From positions 8,975,001 to 9,039,000 of the forward strand of contig NC_063155.1 of NCBI RefSeq assembly GCF_020921035.1: a stretch of DNA of 64,000 nucleotides, written 5' to 3'. The stretch comes from Rhodamnia argentea (taxonomy: Eukaryota; Streptophyta; Magnoliopsida; Myrtales; Myrtaceae). The notes under the pieces were generated by a model, which searched no databases, was not told the DNA's origin, and saw only the letters and a list, made by a program, of their open reading frames with translations. Below are positions 15,991 to 26,439 of the stretch, one piece after another. Every line of letters begins with the position of its first letter. Positions within the stretch are counted from its first letter, which is position 1. The position numbers and the translations under genes were made by a program.

Positions 15991-16422
15991 ATGAGTTACA
16001 AGAAAAGAAGCAGCAACTCCCTCTGTGAGGGATCTATGAAGATGGCAACAAACATCCTTAGGTTGTCTTCTCTTTCAATAGCCAGCATCAGCTTAGGGAC
16101 AGCTGGTCGTCCATCTTCTGTTAGAAGTCGTAGCTCTGTTAAGGATTCTTCCATGATGGCCGAGGAACCAGTTGTTCCGCAATTCCCTAGTAGCCGCCGA
16201 TCACAAGAGCCACAGAGCCGGTTGAAGCTCGTTTCGTACCTGGTGGAGCCAGAAGACGGGATCGAGTCTGCAAATGTGCTTCGCAATGACAAGAACATCG
16301 ACGGTATGGCTTCCGACTATATCAAGCGGGTCCACAAGAAGAATCAAAGTTATTTCCGCGAAGCATCTGAAAATTCTCCTATCATCTTGCCTCCTCCACC
16401 TCGTGTGTTGATGTTCAAATAG
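15991..16422 (+). CDS. Small plant protein of unknown function, single exon
   Basis: The 143-residue ORF starts ATGAGTTAC after CAAGAGTGAATAACC; an in-frame TAA sits just upstream. I do not recognise a named family. The N-terminal half (to about residue 55) is Ser/Arg-rich and basic with a weakly hydrophobic stretch (ILRLSSLSIASISLG). The middle is charged, and the C-terminal half carries GMASDYIKRVHKKN, a pattern seen in several small uncharacterised plant proteins, before a proline cluster (PPPPRVLMFK) at the end. Codon choice and the absence of low complexity suggest a real gene. An antisense 100-codon ORF across it is a shadow. Function is not assigned. Confidence 0.6.
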   Translation: MSYKKRSSNSLCEGSMKMATNILRLSSLSIASISLGTAGRPSSVRSRSSVKDSSMMAEEPVVPQFPSSRRSQEPQSRLKLVSYLVEPEDGIESANVLRNDKNIDGMASDYIKRVHKKNQSYFREASENSPIILPPPPRVLMFK

Positions 16423-16558
16423 CTATCTCTCTCTGCCTGTTCGTGGGAATCTAGCCTTCCTATTGTTCGAAAGAATGTTACTCTCGTTTTGCATTGCCTG
16501 CTTTTATCAGTGAAGTAAGGTTTATGGGAAGTTCATAGGCAGCGCAGCTCTCTCTCTC

Positions 16559-16582
16559 TCTCGATCTCGATCGAGATCGAGA
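16559..16582. repeat. Perfect 24-bp palindrome next to a CT run
   Basis: TCGATCTCGATCGAGATCGA (16561-16580) equals its own reverse complement and extends two more base pairs on each side. It follows CTCTCTCTCTC, so it probably arose from a CT repeat meeting an inverted copy (GA). It sits ~135 bp after the stop of the 143-codon gene. Confidence 0.85.
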
Positions 16583-17131
16583 TCGAAGATTGCATAGTGT
16601 GGTGGCTGGCTGTGTTGGCATTTGAACATTTACGTCTCTTGATTTTGTGTTCAGTTGTATGCAAACACATTTGTTCTTTTTTTTTTTTTTTTTGCCTTTT
16701 TTGGCCAGAGCATTTTCTCCTAACTTCCTCTTTTGACTTCCTCCCGCTTTCTCGGTGTTATGTTGGATGACGTCGATGAAGATGACGTCGTGCCTATTTC
16801 ATCAAAGTTATCCGATGAGCTAAACCACGTTGATGTTTCACGAAGTAAACTGATGAAGTTACGCGAACGGCGTGTCGTATTCACGGGAGTTCTTAGTCAT
16901 GAACCTATTTTTCACGAACTAAACCATGGTTAATGAATATTCAACATTCTATTTAGCAGTAACTTCCAATAATAATTGGCAGGAAAATGTCTTTTTGAAT
17001 TTTTTTTTCACATAATAATGAATTAAGTGTAAAGTATATCCCTTTCATATGATTTCTAACTTTTCACACACAATAAAATCTTATGTTGTCAAAACATCTT
17101 GCCCATTTGAATTGGTAAAACTATCAAGCAC

Positions 17132-18690
17132 AAGAGTAAATACCAGTTTTTTGGGTTTTTTTCCAATTTAATTTTTTTAAAAAAAATATTTACAAAAATA
17201 TTTTTAAAAAAAAAATTTTTAGGAATTTGGGCTCCCCCGGGGTTGGGGGGGGAGGGGGGCGGCGGTGGGGGCGCTTCCTCCAGCCTTTCTTTTTTTTTTA
17301 ATTTCATTTTAAAGTGTTTTAATTATTTATATTTATAATATTTTCGTATTTTGTAACATGTTTATATTTATTTTATTTATAATTTTTTTTTGAAGCTTAT
17401 CTTTATAACATAATTAGTAATAATTAATACAAAAAATTATTAAGATCTATAATTCATAAATAATGTTGTAATTATGTTATTAATTGAAAATATTTAATAA
17501 GGATAAAAGAAAAAAAAAAAAAAAAAAAAAAAGACGTCGTGACCTCATATTCACCACAAAAAGATTTTTACTTATCCGAGTCGGCCCAACTCTTCGCATC
17601 ATGAACTAAATTCTCACGTTTTTTCCCCCTTTTGGGGGCAAAAAAAAAAATTGGGGGGATGATAAAATCGGACCGGGTACATAAAATTCAAGACATATTT
17701 AACAATATATGAAATCAATTGAAAATATTCATAATATAAAATTGATAAAATATTCATATAAATAATGTTGTAATTATGCAATTCGGTGGGCTAAAAAGAT
17801 TGAAAGAGGAGGAAAGAGGGAAAGGAGGGTTCATTTAATATCGAGAAGTAACATCGAAGGGAAAAAAATGCAAAATTGACAAGGAAAACAATTGTGTTCC
17901 CACGCAAAAAGAAAAGCACGGCTTTTTCCCCAAAAAACGTCGTTTTCCTCGTCAATTTTGCATTTTTTTTCCCTTCGGTATTTCTTCTCAATATTAAATG
18001 AACTCTCCTTTCCCTCTTTCAATTCTTTTTGCATTATAATTACAACATTATTTATATGAATATTTTACCAATTTTATATTATGAATATTTTCAATTAATT
18101 TCATATATTGTTAAATATGTCTTGAATTTTATGTACCCGGTCCGATTTATCACCCAATGTAATATTTTTGTGCGGCCCAAAAAAGTGGAGGAAAAATTAG
18201 GATAATTATATTGAGCGGATAGATAACTCGAGCAAGTGAACAAATTTTCTCTCTTGTGATGCGAAATGTATCTACGTGGGGTTCTGGAGCAACACCCCGA
18301 GAAAAAAAAATTTTGGCTCTATTTTTTATATGCGGGCTAGGGTTTCTTTTCATTTGGTATTGAGGATTTTCCTTATGTGAATATTTTCAATTAATTACAT
18401 AATTACAACATTATTTATGAATTATAGATCTTAATAATTTTTTTTTTTAATTATTATACTAATTATGTTATAAAGAAAAGCTTCACAAAAAAAATTATAA
18501 ATAAAATAAATGTAAACATGTTACAAAATACGAAAATATTATAAATATAAATAATTAAAATACTTAAAAAACGAAATTAAAAAAAAAAAAAGAAGAAGAG
18601 GCCCAAATCCGTAAATATTTATTTTTTAAAAATTAAATTGGAAAAAAACCCTAGTTTTTTTTTTTTAAGGGGGTAGGGTGGGTGTTTCAA
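17132..18690. mobile_element. Large foldback (inverted-repeat) element, ~1.56 kb
   Basis: Two arms pair across a centre near 17,910-17,925. Outer arms: about 17132-17480 pairs with about 18395-18690; shared landmarks include CCAATTTAATTTTT, CGTATTTTGTAACATGTTTA and GATCTATAATTCATAAATAA. Inner arms: about 17655-17905 pairs with about 17925-18160; landmarks include CGGACCGGGTACATAAAATT, CAAGACATATTTAACAATAT and GCAAAATTGAC. The middle segments (17480-17655 and 18160-18395) pair poorly. The left outer arm holds an extra GC-rich stretch. No transposase is encoded. This is most like a plant foldback or MULE-derived non-autonomous element. Arm similarity is high, suggesting recent origin or gene conversion. 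Confidence 0.8.
17239..17271 (+). other. G-run cluster with G-quadruplex potential
   Basis: GGGGTTGGGGGGGGAGGGG, followed by GGCGGCGGTGGGGG, gives at least four closely spaced G runs in an otherwise very AT-rich arm of the foldback element. The corresponding position of the opposite arm lacks it, so it is an insertion or expansion. Confidence 0.6.
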
Positions 18691-18817
18691 AGAGTAAATA
18701 CTAGTTTATCATGGGAGAAATTACCATAAAAGTTTTAAATTTATTGCAATTGTATCAATTAAGTCCAAAATCTTTTTTTGTATCAATTCGGTCTATTTGA
18801 CCGAACGATACTAACGT

Positions 18818-19508
18818 TAGGGGTGGGCATGGGCCGGGTGGAGAGGGTGCAGATCTAGACCCTAAAACCGACCTCGTTTATCCTAAAACTTGTTTTGGAA
18901 CCGACCTTGTTTTTCGATCCCATTTCATGATCTACCCGAGAACCTATTTTCCTTTTGTTTCTTTTTTTGATTTCATTTTTCCATCAAAATAATATATGTA
19001 TCGATGAAATAATCCAAAGTAAACGGTAAATAATAAAACTCATTATCCGCCAAAAGCAACAATTCCTGATGTAAGCAATAAAATGACAATCCATCAAAAG
19101 CAACAATCCAAAATATAATAATAGAAGTTACAAGTCACCAAAAGTAATAATGATCCTACAAAACGCTAAATTAAGAAGTACACTTCTTCCAATCGCACTA
19201 CCACCAAAATCCACTAATAATCTCCCATTTTTATCTTACAAGTCAAAAGACTCAAAGCCCACTTTGAAACTTTCAAGGTTGGCAAAAGAAGCGAGATAGG
19301 TTTTTTTTTTTAAACGGTAGCTAAAATCAATTCTAAAACCGGTTCGGGTGGGTCTTCACCTACAATCGGGAATTGGACCGATTTCAACCGGTTCCTAAAA
19401 ATTGGAACCGGTTCCCAGACCGAATTAAGCAAGAACCTATTCCCGATCCTATTTTTCCAGTGGCCCGATCAAAGTTCCGAATCAATCTGGTCCGATTGCA
19501 TACCCCTA
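18818..19508. mobile_element. hAT-type MITE with inverted termini and degenerate 8-bp target duplication
   Basis: The left end TAGGGGTGGGCATGG and the right end TGCATACCCCTA are inverted relative to each other (about 12 of 14 bp). They are flanked by ACTAACGT (18810-18817) and ACCGACGT (19509-19516), an 8-bp pair with two mismatches, which is the hAT duplication length. The 691-bp interior has no ORF; it is rich in ACCGGTTC-type repeats (19340-19420) and A-rich tracts. The flanks read as one older AT-rich repeat (TGTATCAATTCGG... / ...GACGTGTCATTAC) that the element interrupted. Confidence 0.75.
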
Positions 19509-19796
19509 ACCGACGTGTCATTACAAGTCTTGACGTGATAAAATTTTTCTAAAATTCTAATATTTTTTTTTTCTTTTCTTTCGCAATTTTTCCCCCATAA
19601 GAGGGCCATCAAGCCCTGGCAATATCTTACATAAACGTGGAAGACAGACGAGCACCGTATCCCTTGAGACTTCGGCACTTTGCTATCCAGTTTCAGACAC
19701 GGCGGTTCCGTCCTGTTTTTGAGCCTACCAAGTTGTACAAGATCCACGAACAGATCGAATCAAATCAAGGTCAGCACCACCTCGACGGTCCTCGAC

Positions 19797-20072
19797 CCAC
19801 GTGCCTGCATACAAGTATATATAAGAGAAACCAAGCGACACAATTATTGAGCTCATCTTATCCAAGATCACAATCTCCATCGTGTCCCCGGATCCAAGCA
19901 AAATCAAGACATGGCCCACGCACCCAGCAACCGCTGGTGGACTCAGTTTGATACTCTCTTGCTAGACGTCGAAATCAGACCCCACCGATTAATAAAACGG
20001 GCAATGAACGGAGAGGTTTTGTTAGTTCAGTTTGAGCTCACCAGATTACAGATAGACCGACAGACAAAATGA
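19797..20072 (+). promoter_or_regulatory. Orphan G-box/TATA promoter with a 53-codon ORF
   Basis: CCACGTGCC (G-box core CACGTG at 19798-19803) is followed 12 bp later by TATATATAAG (19816-19825), a strong plant TATA box. About 85 bp downstream of it, AAGACATGGCCCACGC gives an ATG in good context at 19911. The frame from that ATG runs 53 codons, beginning MAHAPSNRWWTQFDTLLLD and ending at a TGA at 20070-20072. I do not recognise the peptide. The layout looks like the 5' end of a gene whose body is lost, or a small unannotated gene converging on the MYB gene that ends at 20231. Confidence 0.4.
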
Positions 20073-20230
20073 CCCGAACAACGTCAACAACACGAAAAAG
20101 ACACGATCATCTTCCCCGTTGTCTGTACAAGACCAATGACGACCCTAGCTTCTCTAACCTAAGCTTTCCCAAGGCTTTATAGATAACACCTTTTATGACA
20201 CCACCCGGAGGCCCGGAAGCTCAGAAGCTC

Positions 20231-22498
20231 TCATGCGACGCTAATCATGTTGTCCCCCTTGCTGAAGCTCTGGGTCATCTGGAAAGCCGAATGTCTCCTC
20301 GACGACTCGCTTTGGTCCAAAGGCGACGCGGGATTCAGTGACAGGTGCGAATGGTCCTTTGGGGGCATCAGAGATAAGTTGAGATCATGGATAACTGGAG
20401 CATGAGGTGCTGGAAGAACGGGAACCGGGCGCACTAGCTTCGCTGGAGAGTTTACGAATTGTTCGCCCCTTCCAAGGCTCAGATTTTCAACCGGATTCTC
20501 TACTGGCACTGGCAAAACAATAGGTGTAAATGCCACAGGCGCCGGCATCATCGAGAAACCTGAGATGTTACTGGTTTCTAGTGGCGCTGCTGGTGTTGGT
20601 GGAGAAGGATACGACTCAGACGCAACATCTACTGGAGGAGCCTGCTCTTCCATCAGTGTACCAGCAGTAACCTTAAAAAAGAAAACGCAACCAGTCATTA
20701 GTCAAAATCTTTTTTATTCCCCAAAAAAAAAAACGTTTATTTATATCATTTTTACAAAGAAATGAGAGTGGGTTTTGATTTTCAGTAGCCCAGTACTCAA
20801 TAAATCAAGTAATCTAAGCTCACCCAAGCATTTCATTTGTTAAGGTCAGCTTCCCAATTACGAGGCCCCTCTGCCCACATAAATAGGCTTAAACGATGGT
20901 TTGCATTTGCCCACTATATTACTTAAAATAAAAGCAATTTCTAGTCGGCAATTTATTTGAATGGAGTCCAGTAGCAGAGAAAGAAGAGACAAGGGAAATA
21001 ACAGAGTCCAAGTTCCAAACTTTAAAACGTGCAAGCCATGTGAAGACTATATACCTCCCCCAACTAATCCTAAAAGGACAGCTAACCTAAGAGAAGTTAA
21101 CACCAATGAAACGAAGGTGTAACAATACAAAGAATGCAGTATGAAGCAGCCAAAGAGATATAGACAATGCAGTAATTTTCCACAGAAAAGGGGAACAATT
21201 AACTTATAGAACCCAAACTGAGAAGCAACCTCTCTGTATAAGCCCCACACAAAACTAACCCAAACCAAACAATTTCCCATTCATAAGATAACGATTCACA
21301 GCAATTACGAATGAAAAAGTTCGAGTAATCAGCGGAAATAGATTACTGTATCAGTGGTGATATCAAACAGGCTAGTCCGGCGGCGACGGCGATTGAGGTT
21401 GCTCCGACGAAGAAAGTATTTCTGGGCATGACTTGCAACCTGTGTCGGTGTTCGTGTTTTCACAAATTTCTTCGAAATGCCTCTCCAATCACCCTTTCCT
21501 ACATTCTGCAATCCGAGCAGGAACAGCCTATGTTCGTCCTCTGTCCATGGAACTCCTAATCACAACAAAGGAATCACAAAGATAAGAATGAGACACGGTC
21601 AGCAGAACATCATTAATTTACAGTTCATGGTAAGAGGTTCAAAGTTGCACTAACATTAAGATCATACATCATTTCGACCAGAGAAATCATCAATACAACA
21701 CATCTGGATTAATCCGCACTAGCGACGAACATACTTCCGATACTTCCGATTTGAAACTTAACCGAAACAAGAAAAAGATTACACTTTGAACAGAGAATCT
21801 CTTCAGGCGAGAATTGAGAATTGGCCGATATCTCTGATTTGAGTCAATCCGCAGAAAGGAAAAAAAAAAAAAATCAAATTCCTACGGCAGAACTTATCTA
21901 GAAGTCCGAAGCCAGAGAGAGAAATCATAGGTCCGATCGGAAGCGATTACAGATATCCAGTAGCAAAAGTGGGAACGTCTCAATCTCAAGATATGATTAA
22001 GCAGATTGACGATGGAACAGGAGGTGTACCGTTTGGCATGATCTAAAGTCCCAATCGAAATCATGGCCATGTGAAAATCACAGGAAGGCGTCGATCGATG
22101 ATCTAATCAGTAAACAGAGCATCTCGAAAACAACAAAACAACACGACGCGCGAACACGAGATCACCATCAGCGAGGACTCGCTCCGAAACGGATCGTTAC
22201 CTCGCTTGCGCTCCCGGCCCGCTCCGCCCTTCGAGCCGTGCACGGCGACGGCGTCGTCGGCGGACGCGTAGCCAGAGGCGGCCGCGTCGTCCTTGCCTCC
22301 ACTTCCCTTACCGTCGCCGCTGGGGATCGCGTCCTGAGGCTGCTCGTACTGCGACAGGTTGTTCAGGCTCACGCTCTTCCTCATAGAATCCACCACCACC
22401 CTGACCCCGAAGAGCATGAACTCCCCCGCCCCGCCGGAGAAGCCGCCCGCCGCGGCGGAGGAACCATCGCCGGAGGTGGCGCACGCGTCGCTCGACAT
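20231..22498 (-). CDS. Single-repeat SHAQKYF MYB transcription factor (MYB-related)
   Basis: Three exons on the minus strand: 22498-22201, 21555-21347 and 20671-20231, 315 residues. The start chosen is ATGTCGAGCGAC; an upstream in-frame extension is mostly leader-like. Features: MLFGVRV near residues 28-34 (LFGV-type repression motif) followed by a conserved [15 protein letters not shown] block; a MYB repeat, residues 101-150, opening [15 protein letters not shown] and containing SHAQKYF (141-147); a poly-Arg segment (nuclear localisation) right after it; a Pro-rich C-terminus; and an EAR repression motif LNLSL (266-270) with a second HLSLNP nearby. This resembles the Arabidopsis At1g74840/At1g19000 and MYBD group, light- or hormone-responsive regulators that bind I-box-like sites. 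It lacks the N-terminal CCHC zinc knuckle of the MYBH/KUA1 branch. Likely nuclear repressor. Confidence 0.9.
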
Positions 22499-22724
22499 AT
22501 CCGCCACACGCAAGAGCCCGCGAAGAAGCAGCTCTCCACCCTCAGCGATCGAGAACTGACGAGCTGCGAAGACGAAGAGGCGTTTGGGTTTTGTGCGCCT
22601 TGTGGTTTGGCGTTTCTCGGTGGGGGCGCGGTGGTGTTTGTGTGTGGTGAGGAATCTGGATGGGCCGTACAATTGTCGAGCGAGTCACGAAGGGATTGGT
22701 GCCGCGGGTCGCGTGCCCGAAGGG

Positions 22725-22812
22725 GCTGGGTTCATATTTATAGGGAGGTGAGGTGGAGCCACGTGGACCGCGTGGAAAGCTGCGATTGGCCTGGGATAGA
22801 TACCACGTGGCG
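22725..22812 (-). promoter_or_regulatory. MYB gene core promoter: TATA box, two perfect G-boxes, CCAAT box
   Basis: On the minus strand the order toward the gene is CCACGTGG (22810-22803), GCCAAT (within 22784-22790), CCACGTGG (22766-22759) and CCCTATAAATATGAA (about 22744-22730). The ATG is at 22498. The two 8-bp G-box palindromes are 44 bp apart and lie 15-80 bp upstream of the TATA box, a strong candidate for bZIP or bHLH (for example HY5, PIF or ABF) control. Confidence 0.7.
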
Positions 22813-22919
22813 CTCGTCTGACGGTCCGTCTGCTCCCTCGGGTTTGTTGCCCTGTGTCCCTATCACATCCAAGGGGGGAAGAAAAGGAATAATGATAATT
22901 GATGATGCTAGAAATTAAG

Positions 22920-23929
22920 AAAAGAGATTGAATTTGCTTAACCGTATATTCCGTACAATAGCATACGCCTGTTTTGATTCGCTTTATAACGTGTACAAAA
23001 CTTATGTCGCTACAAGAGCTATAATAATCACTTGAGGGAAAAAAAAATAAAATGATATTTTTATCCTTTTTTTATTAATAAATAAGATTTATTAGCCGAA
23101 AAAATCACATGTTATCCTCGTGTTACTAAAATCCTTATGCCAAAAGTGAATGAATTGTTTTGAACGAAATCAATTTGTGTTTGCCTTGTTGGATCTCAAG
23201 CGAGAGTATACGGACCCTAATGTCGTTTTTCCTTCTTCTTTATTTTAACTAAAATGTAGCCCTACAAGCCCGGTGCTATTTCGAACATTGCACGGACAAT
23301 GCGTGAATTATCTTCAACTAAACGCGATGGCAGCTGCATCGAGGGAAATAGAGATCCCATGATGTCCTTTATATCATACGACGTCTCGAGGCCAATAATT
23401 TGAGTTTAAGAACGTTGTTTCTTTTTCTTTTCTTTTTTTAGGTTGAGTACAAAAAATAAAATCAGGCGATCCCCACGTACCGTCGTCTTTCAATAAGTAT
23501 GGGCATCGGGCCGGACACGTGTATAGCGTCTTCATATCACGCGATACGAGTGAAACATTTACACGAATAATCTCGTTAACATCCTGACTTTATATGTTGT
23601 CCTTAATCCCATAAATTAGGATTTGGTAGCATGAGGACCACTAAGGTGGATTCTCAAATTTTATTTTATTTTTGTATAAAAATTGGATATTTTTTTAAAA
23701 AGGAGAATATTATCTTATTGTTGCGTGTAGAGCGATTATCGAGGGGAGATCCATCCGGTCAAAGCCGACACTCAGCGCGTCGCTTTGACTTTTAAAAACA
23801 ATTTCCAACGTGTGAATTCAAAAGCTTCCATAAACACACGTGTCAACGACTAGTGGAAGTTGATTGCAACCCTAGTAAGAACGCAATCCCCAAAAACCGA
23901 TTTTAATCTGCCATTGTTGGACCCACCAG
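22920..23929. other. Intergenic, AT-rich, no gene
   Basis: Part of the dispersed AT-rich family (about 22970-23110) and otherwise unremarkable sequence. A G-box ACACGTGT at about 23516-23523 and AACACACGTGTC near 23833 are isolated. Just before the satellite, the phrase CACCAGTTAAGTCCTTT occurs twice, 30 bp apart (about 23926 and 23956), separated by a T run. Confidence 0.5.
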
Positions 23930-24960
23930 TTAAGTCCTTTTTTTTTTTTGGTCGTCACCAGTTAAGTCCTTTCTCATCTTCTTTTCACATCCAATAGGTA
24001 ATAGATAATCTTTTAAAAATCATATTGAAAAGACGCATTGTATTTACCGCGATTGAAAAATAAAAGACGGGTTGTCATTATCAAGATCGGTTGCACAATT
24101 AAAAATCCCTTCTGCTTTGTGAATAATGAACAATTTGAAAAATACAGAGATTTGATTTTTCATTGTTTTGACCCACCGATCATCTATCGCCTTTCTCGTC
24201 TTCTTTTCGCATCCAATAGATAATAGATAATTTTTCAAAAATCATATTGAAAAGACGCATTTTGTTTACCGTGATTGAAAAAAAAAAGACTGGTCGCCAT
24301 TGTCGAGATCGGTGCACAATTAAAAGTCCCTTTTGCTTCGTGAATAATGAATAATTTGAAAAATATGACGATTTCATTTTTCATTATTTTGACCCACCGA
24401 TCATCTATTGTCTTTCTCGTCTTCTTTTCGCATCCAATAGATAATAGATAATTTTTTAAAAATCATATTGAAAAGACACATTTTGTTTATCGTGATTGAA
24501 AAAAAAAAAAAGACTGGTCACCATTGTCGAGATCGGTTGCACAATTAAAAATCCCTTTTGCTTCGTGAATAATGAATAATTTGAAAAATATGGCGATTTG
24601 ATTTTTCATTGTTTTGACCCACTGATCATCTATCGTCTTTCTCGTCTTCTTTTTCGCATCCAATAGAAAATGGATAATTTTTTTAAAATCATATTGAAAA
24701 GACACATTTTGTTTATCGCGATTGAAAAAAAAAATACGGGTCACCATTGTCGAGATCGGTTGCACAATTTAAGATTCCTTTCACTTCACGGATAATGAAT
24801 AATTCAAAAAATATAACGATTTGATTTTTCATTATTTTGACCCGCCAATCACCTATCATCTTTCTCGTCCTCTTTTCATCTCCAATAGATAACAGAGAAC
24901 TTTGTAAAAATCAAATTGAAAAAAAATGTTGTATTTATTTTCTGTATAAACTGTTATCGA
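23930..24960. repeat. Satellite with ~221-bp period, about 4.5 copies
   Basis: The phrase CATCCAATAG (last copy CATCTCCAATAG) recurs at 23988, 24210, 24431, 24657 and about 24877, giving spacings of 222, 221, 226 and 220 bp. Each unit also carries AATCATATTGAAAAGACRCA, GAGATCGGTTGCACAATT, CTTCGTGAATAATGAA, TTTCATTNTTTTGACCC and CTTTCTCGTCTTC. Length changes are mostly in an A run. The short ORFs on both strands within it are repeat shadows. Confidence 0.92.
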
Positions 24961-26439
24961 TAATAAGATTAATTATTTCATGCTACATGAGCGATAATAA
25001 TTAAAAAATATTTTTTCGAATCCTCTATTTTCTGCGAAATGAACATAATAAAGAAGAAAAAACATTTTCTCGAAACGAGCCTCGAGAAATTACACCGAGC
25101 ACGAGCTGGAATTATTTCAGCGACGGTAATAATTCATCCTTCGTATCGCATTATCGACGCTTTGAAAGTCGAGATGATCGAGGTGGTCCTCGCCTCGCTA
25201 GGTCGATTCCGCTTTTACGGTAACTATTTTTCTAAAGGCGTACTTTGCTTGCTCATCTTCTTCTTTCTTTTTTTCTAATTTAACAATGTCGTGACATTAT
25301 GGAAAGGGCCATGGCATCTGAGCCGTTGAAAATGAATAGGATATTCGCCACGAGGGGTGAGGATCTTTCTTATTTTATGTTATCTCGAAAGCAACCGTAC
25401 GATTGGGAAGACGATAATGTATTTAATCAATTCATTAATGGTGGGGTTGTGCATAGGATAAGCCAAGATAAGAGGTACTTGTCGGGGGGGCTCCACCAAT
25501 CAACTTCGCCTTCACCATTCCCCGAGCCATCTTGACTTCTTTCTTCGTGCCAATTGATTATCAAATTCGATAATTGAAGGGTGCGCTTGTTCCGCAAAAA
25601 TCGAAACTTTGTAACTTTTTTCTAAGCTCGGAGCGTTACAAAGTATCCAAAAATCATCGCAACTTGAGGCTGATTTCGCACGTCTCTCGACGGAGCGGGC
25701 CGTAAACCTTGAGAATTATTTTATGTCGGTCCGAAGTAGACCTTCAAGTCCCCTAATTCTTACCGGATTATTTTTTTTCTCCCGATCGGAGGAAAATATT
25801 AGAAAGTCTCACGGAATTCTAGCTTCCTGCTTTCCATTAAGCTTTTCAAGGATATGCTCAGGTTCGCATCTTGACTTCTTTCTTTATGCCAATTTATTAT
25901 CAAATTTGATAACCGAAGGCTCCGTTGGTTTCGCGAAAATCAAGTGATTTAAAAAAAAAAAATTCATGAAAATGATCGATTGTAACACTTGCAAAAATGA
26001 ACGAATAGAGAAAAAAGATTTCATTGTCTTCGAAAATATTCTTCGAGGATGTTTTCGAAATCGTGAAAGTTGATTGAGGACAAAATTGAAAGAAACAAAA
26101 ATTATAGTTGCATCCCGAAAATGTAGCTTTTCAAAGTATCTCCAGACCTACTCTAAGCTAAAAGGCCTTTGGAAATGCGATTGTCTTTCTCTGAAGTTAG
26201 CAAAAAAGAACCTATTTGTATTCGGCCTAGGTATTTTAGGGTGGGTTAGAGCCCTAAAACCCCATTCAAATGCTGGATTAAGAGAAGCTCAGCATACTTA
26301 CTTAGGCCCGGCCCGGCCCGAAAAATTGGTGCGAAGTTCTTGAAGGATCCGGGCCAAGCCCGCCCATTGATTTCCACCATCTATTTTCTTAATTCTCGCG
26401 AGAGAGAAAATTGAGAGAGAGCGAGCGAGCGAGAGAGAG
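24961..26439. other. Intergenic region before the small membrane protein gene
   Basis: Apart from the direct repeat at 25531-25960, I see no gene. The immediate leader of the next gene (26390-26439) is GA-rich (GAGAGAGAGCGAGCGAGCG), and GGCCCGGCCCGGCCCG occurs at about 26306-26321. Confidence 0.5.
25531..25960. repeat. Degenerate direct repeat, 339 bp apart
   Basis: CTTGACTTCTTTCTTCGTGC followed by CAATTGATTATCAAATTCGATAA (25531 on) resembles CTTGACTTCTTTCTTTATGC followed by CAATTTATTATCAAATTTGATAA (25870 on), each continuing into a CGCGAAAATC or CGCAAAAATC segment. Probably an old duplication of an unidentified repeat. No coding sense seen. Confidence 0.6.

Noticed and set aside
22103..22672. 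Longer N-terminus for the MYB-related protein (58 extra residues from 22672)
   Set aside because: The extension is leader-like and would start close to the inferred transcription start; the ATG at 22498 begins the conserved protein.
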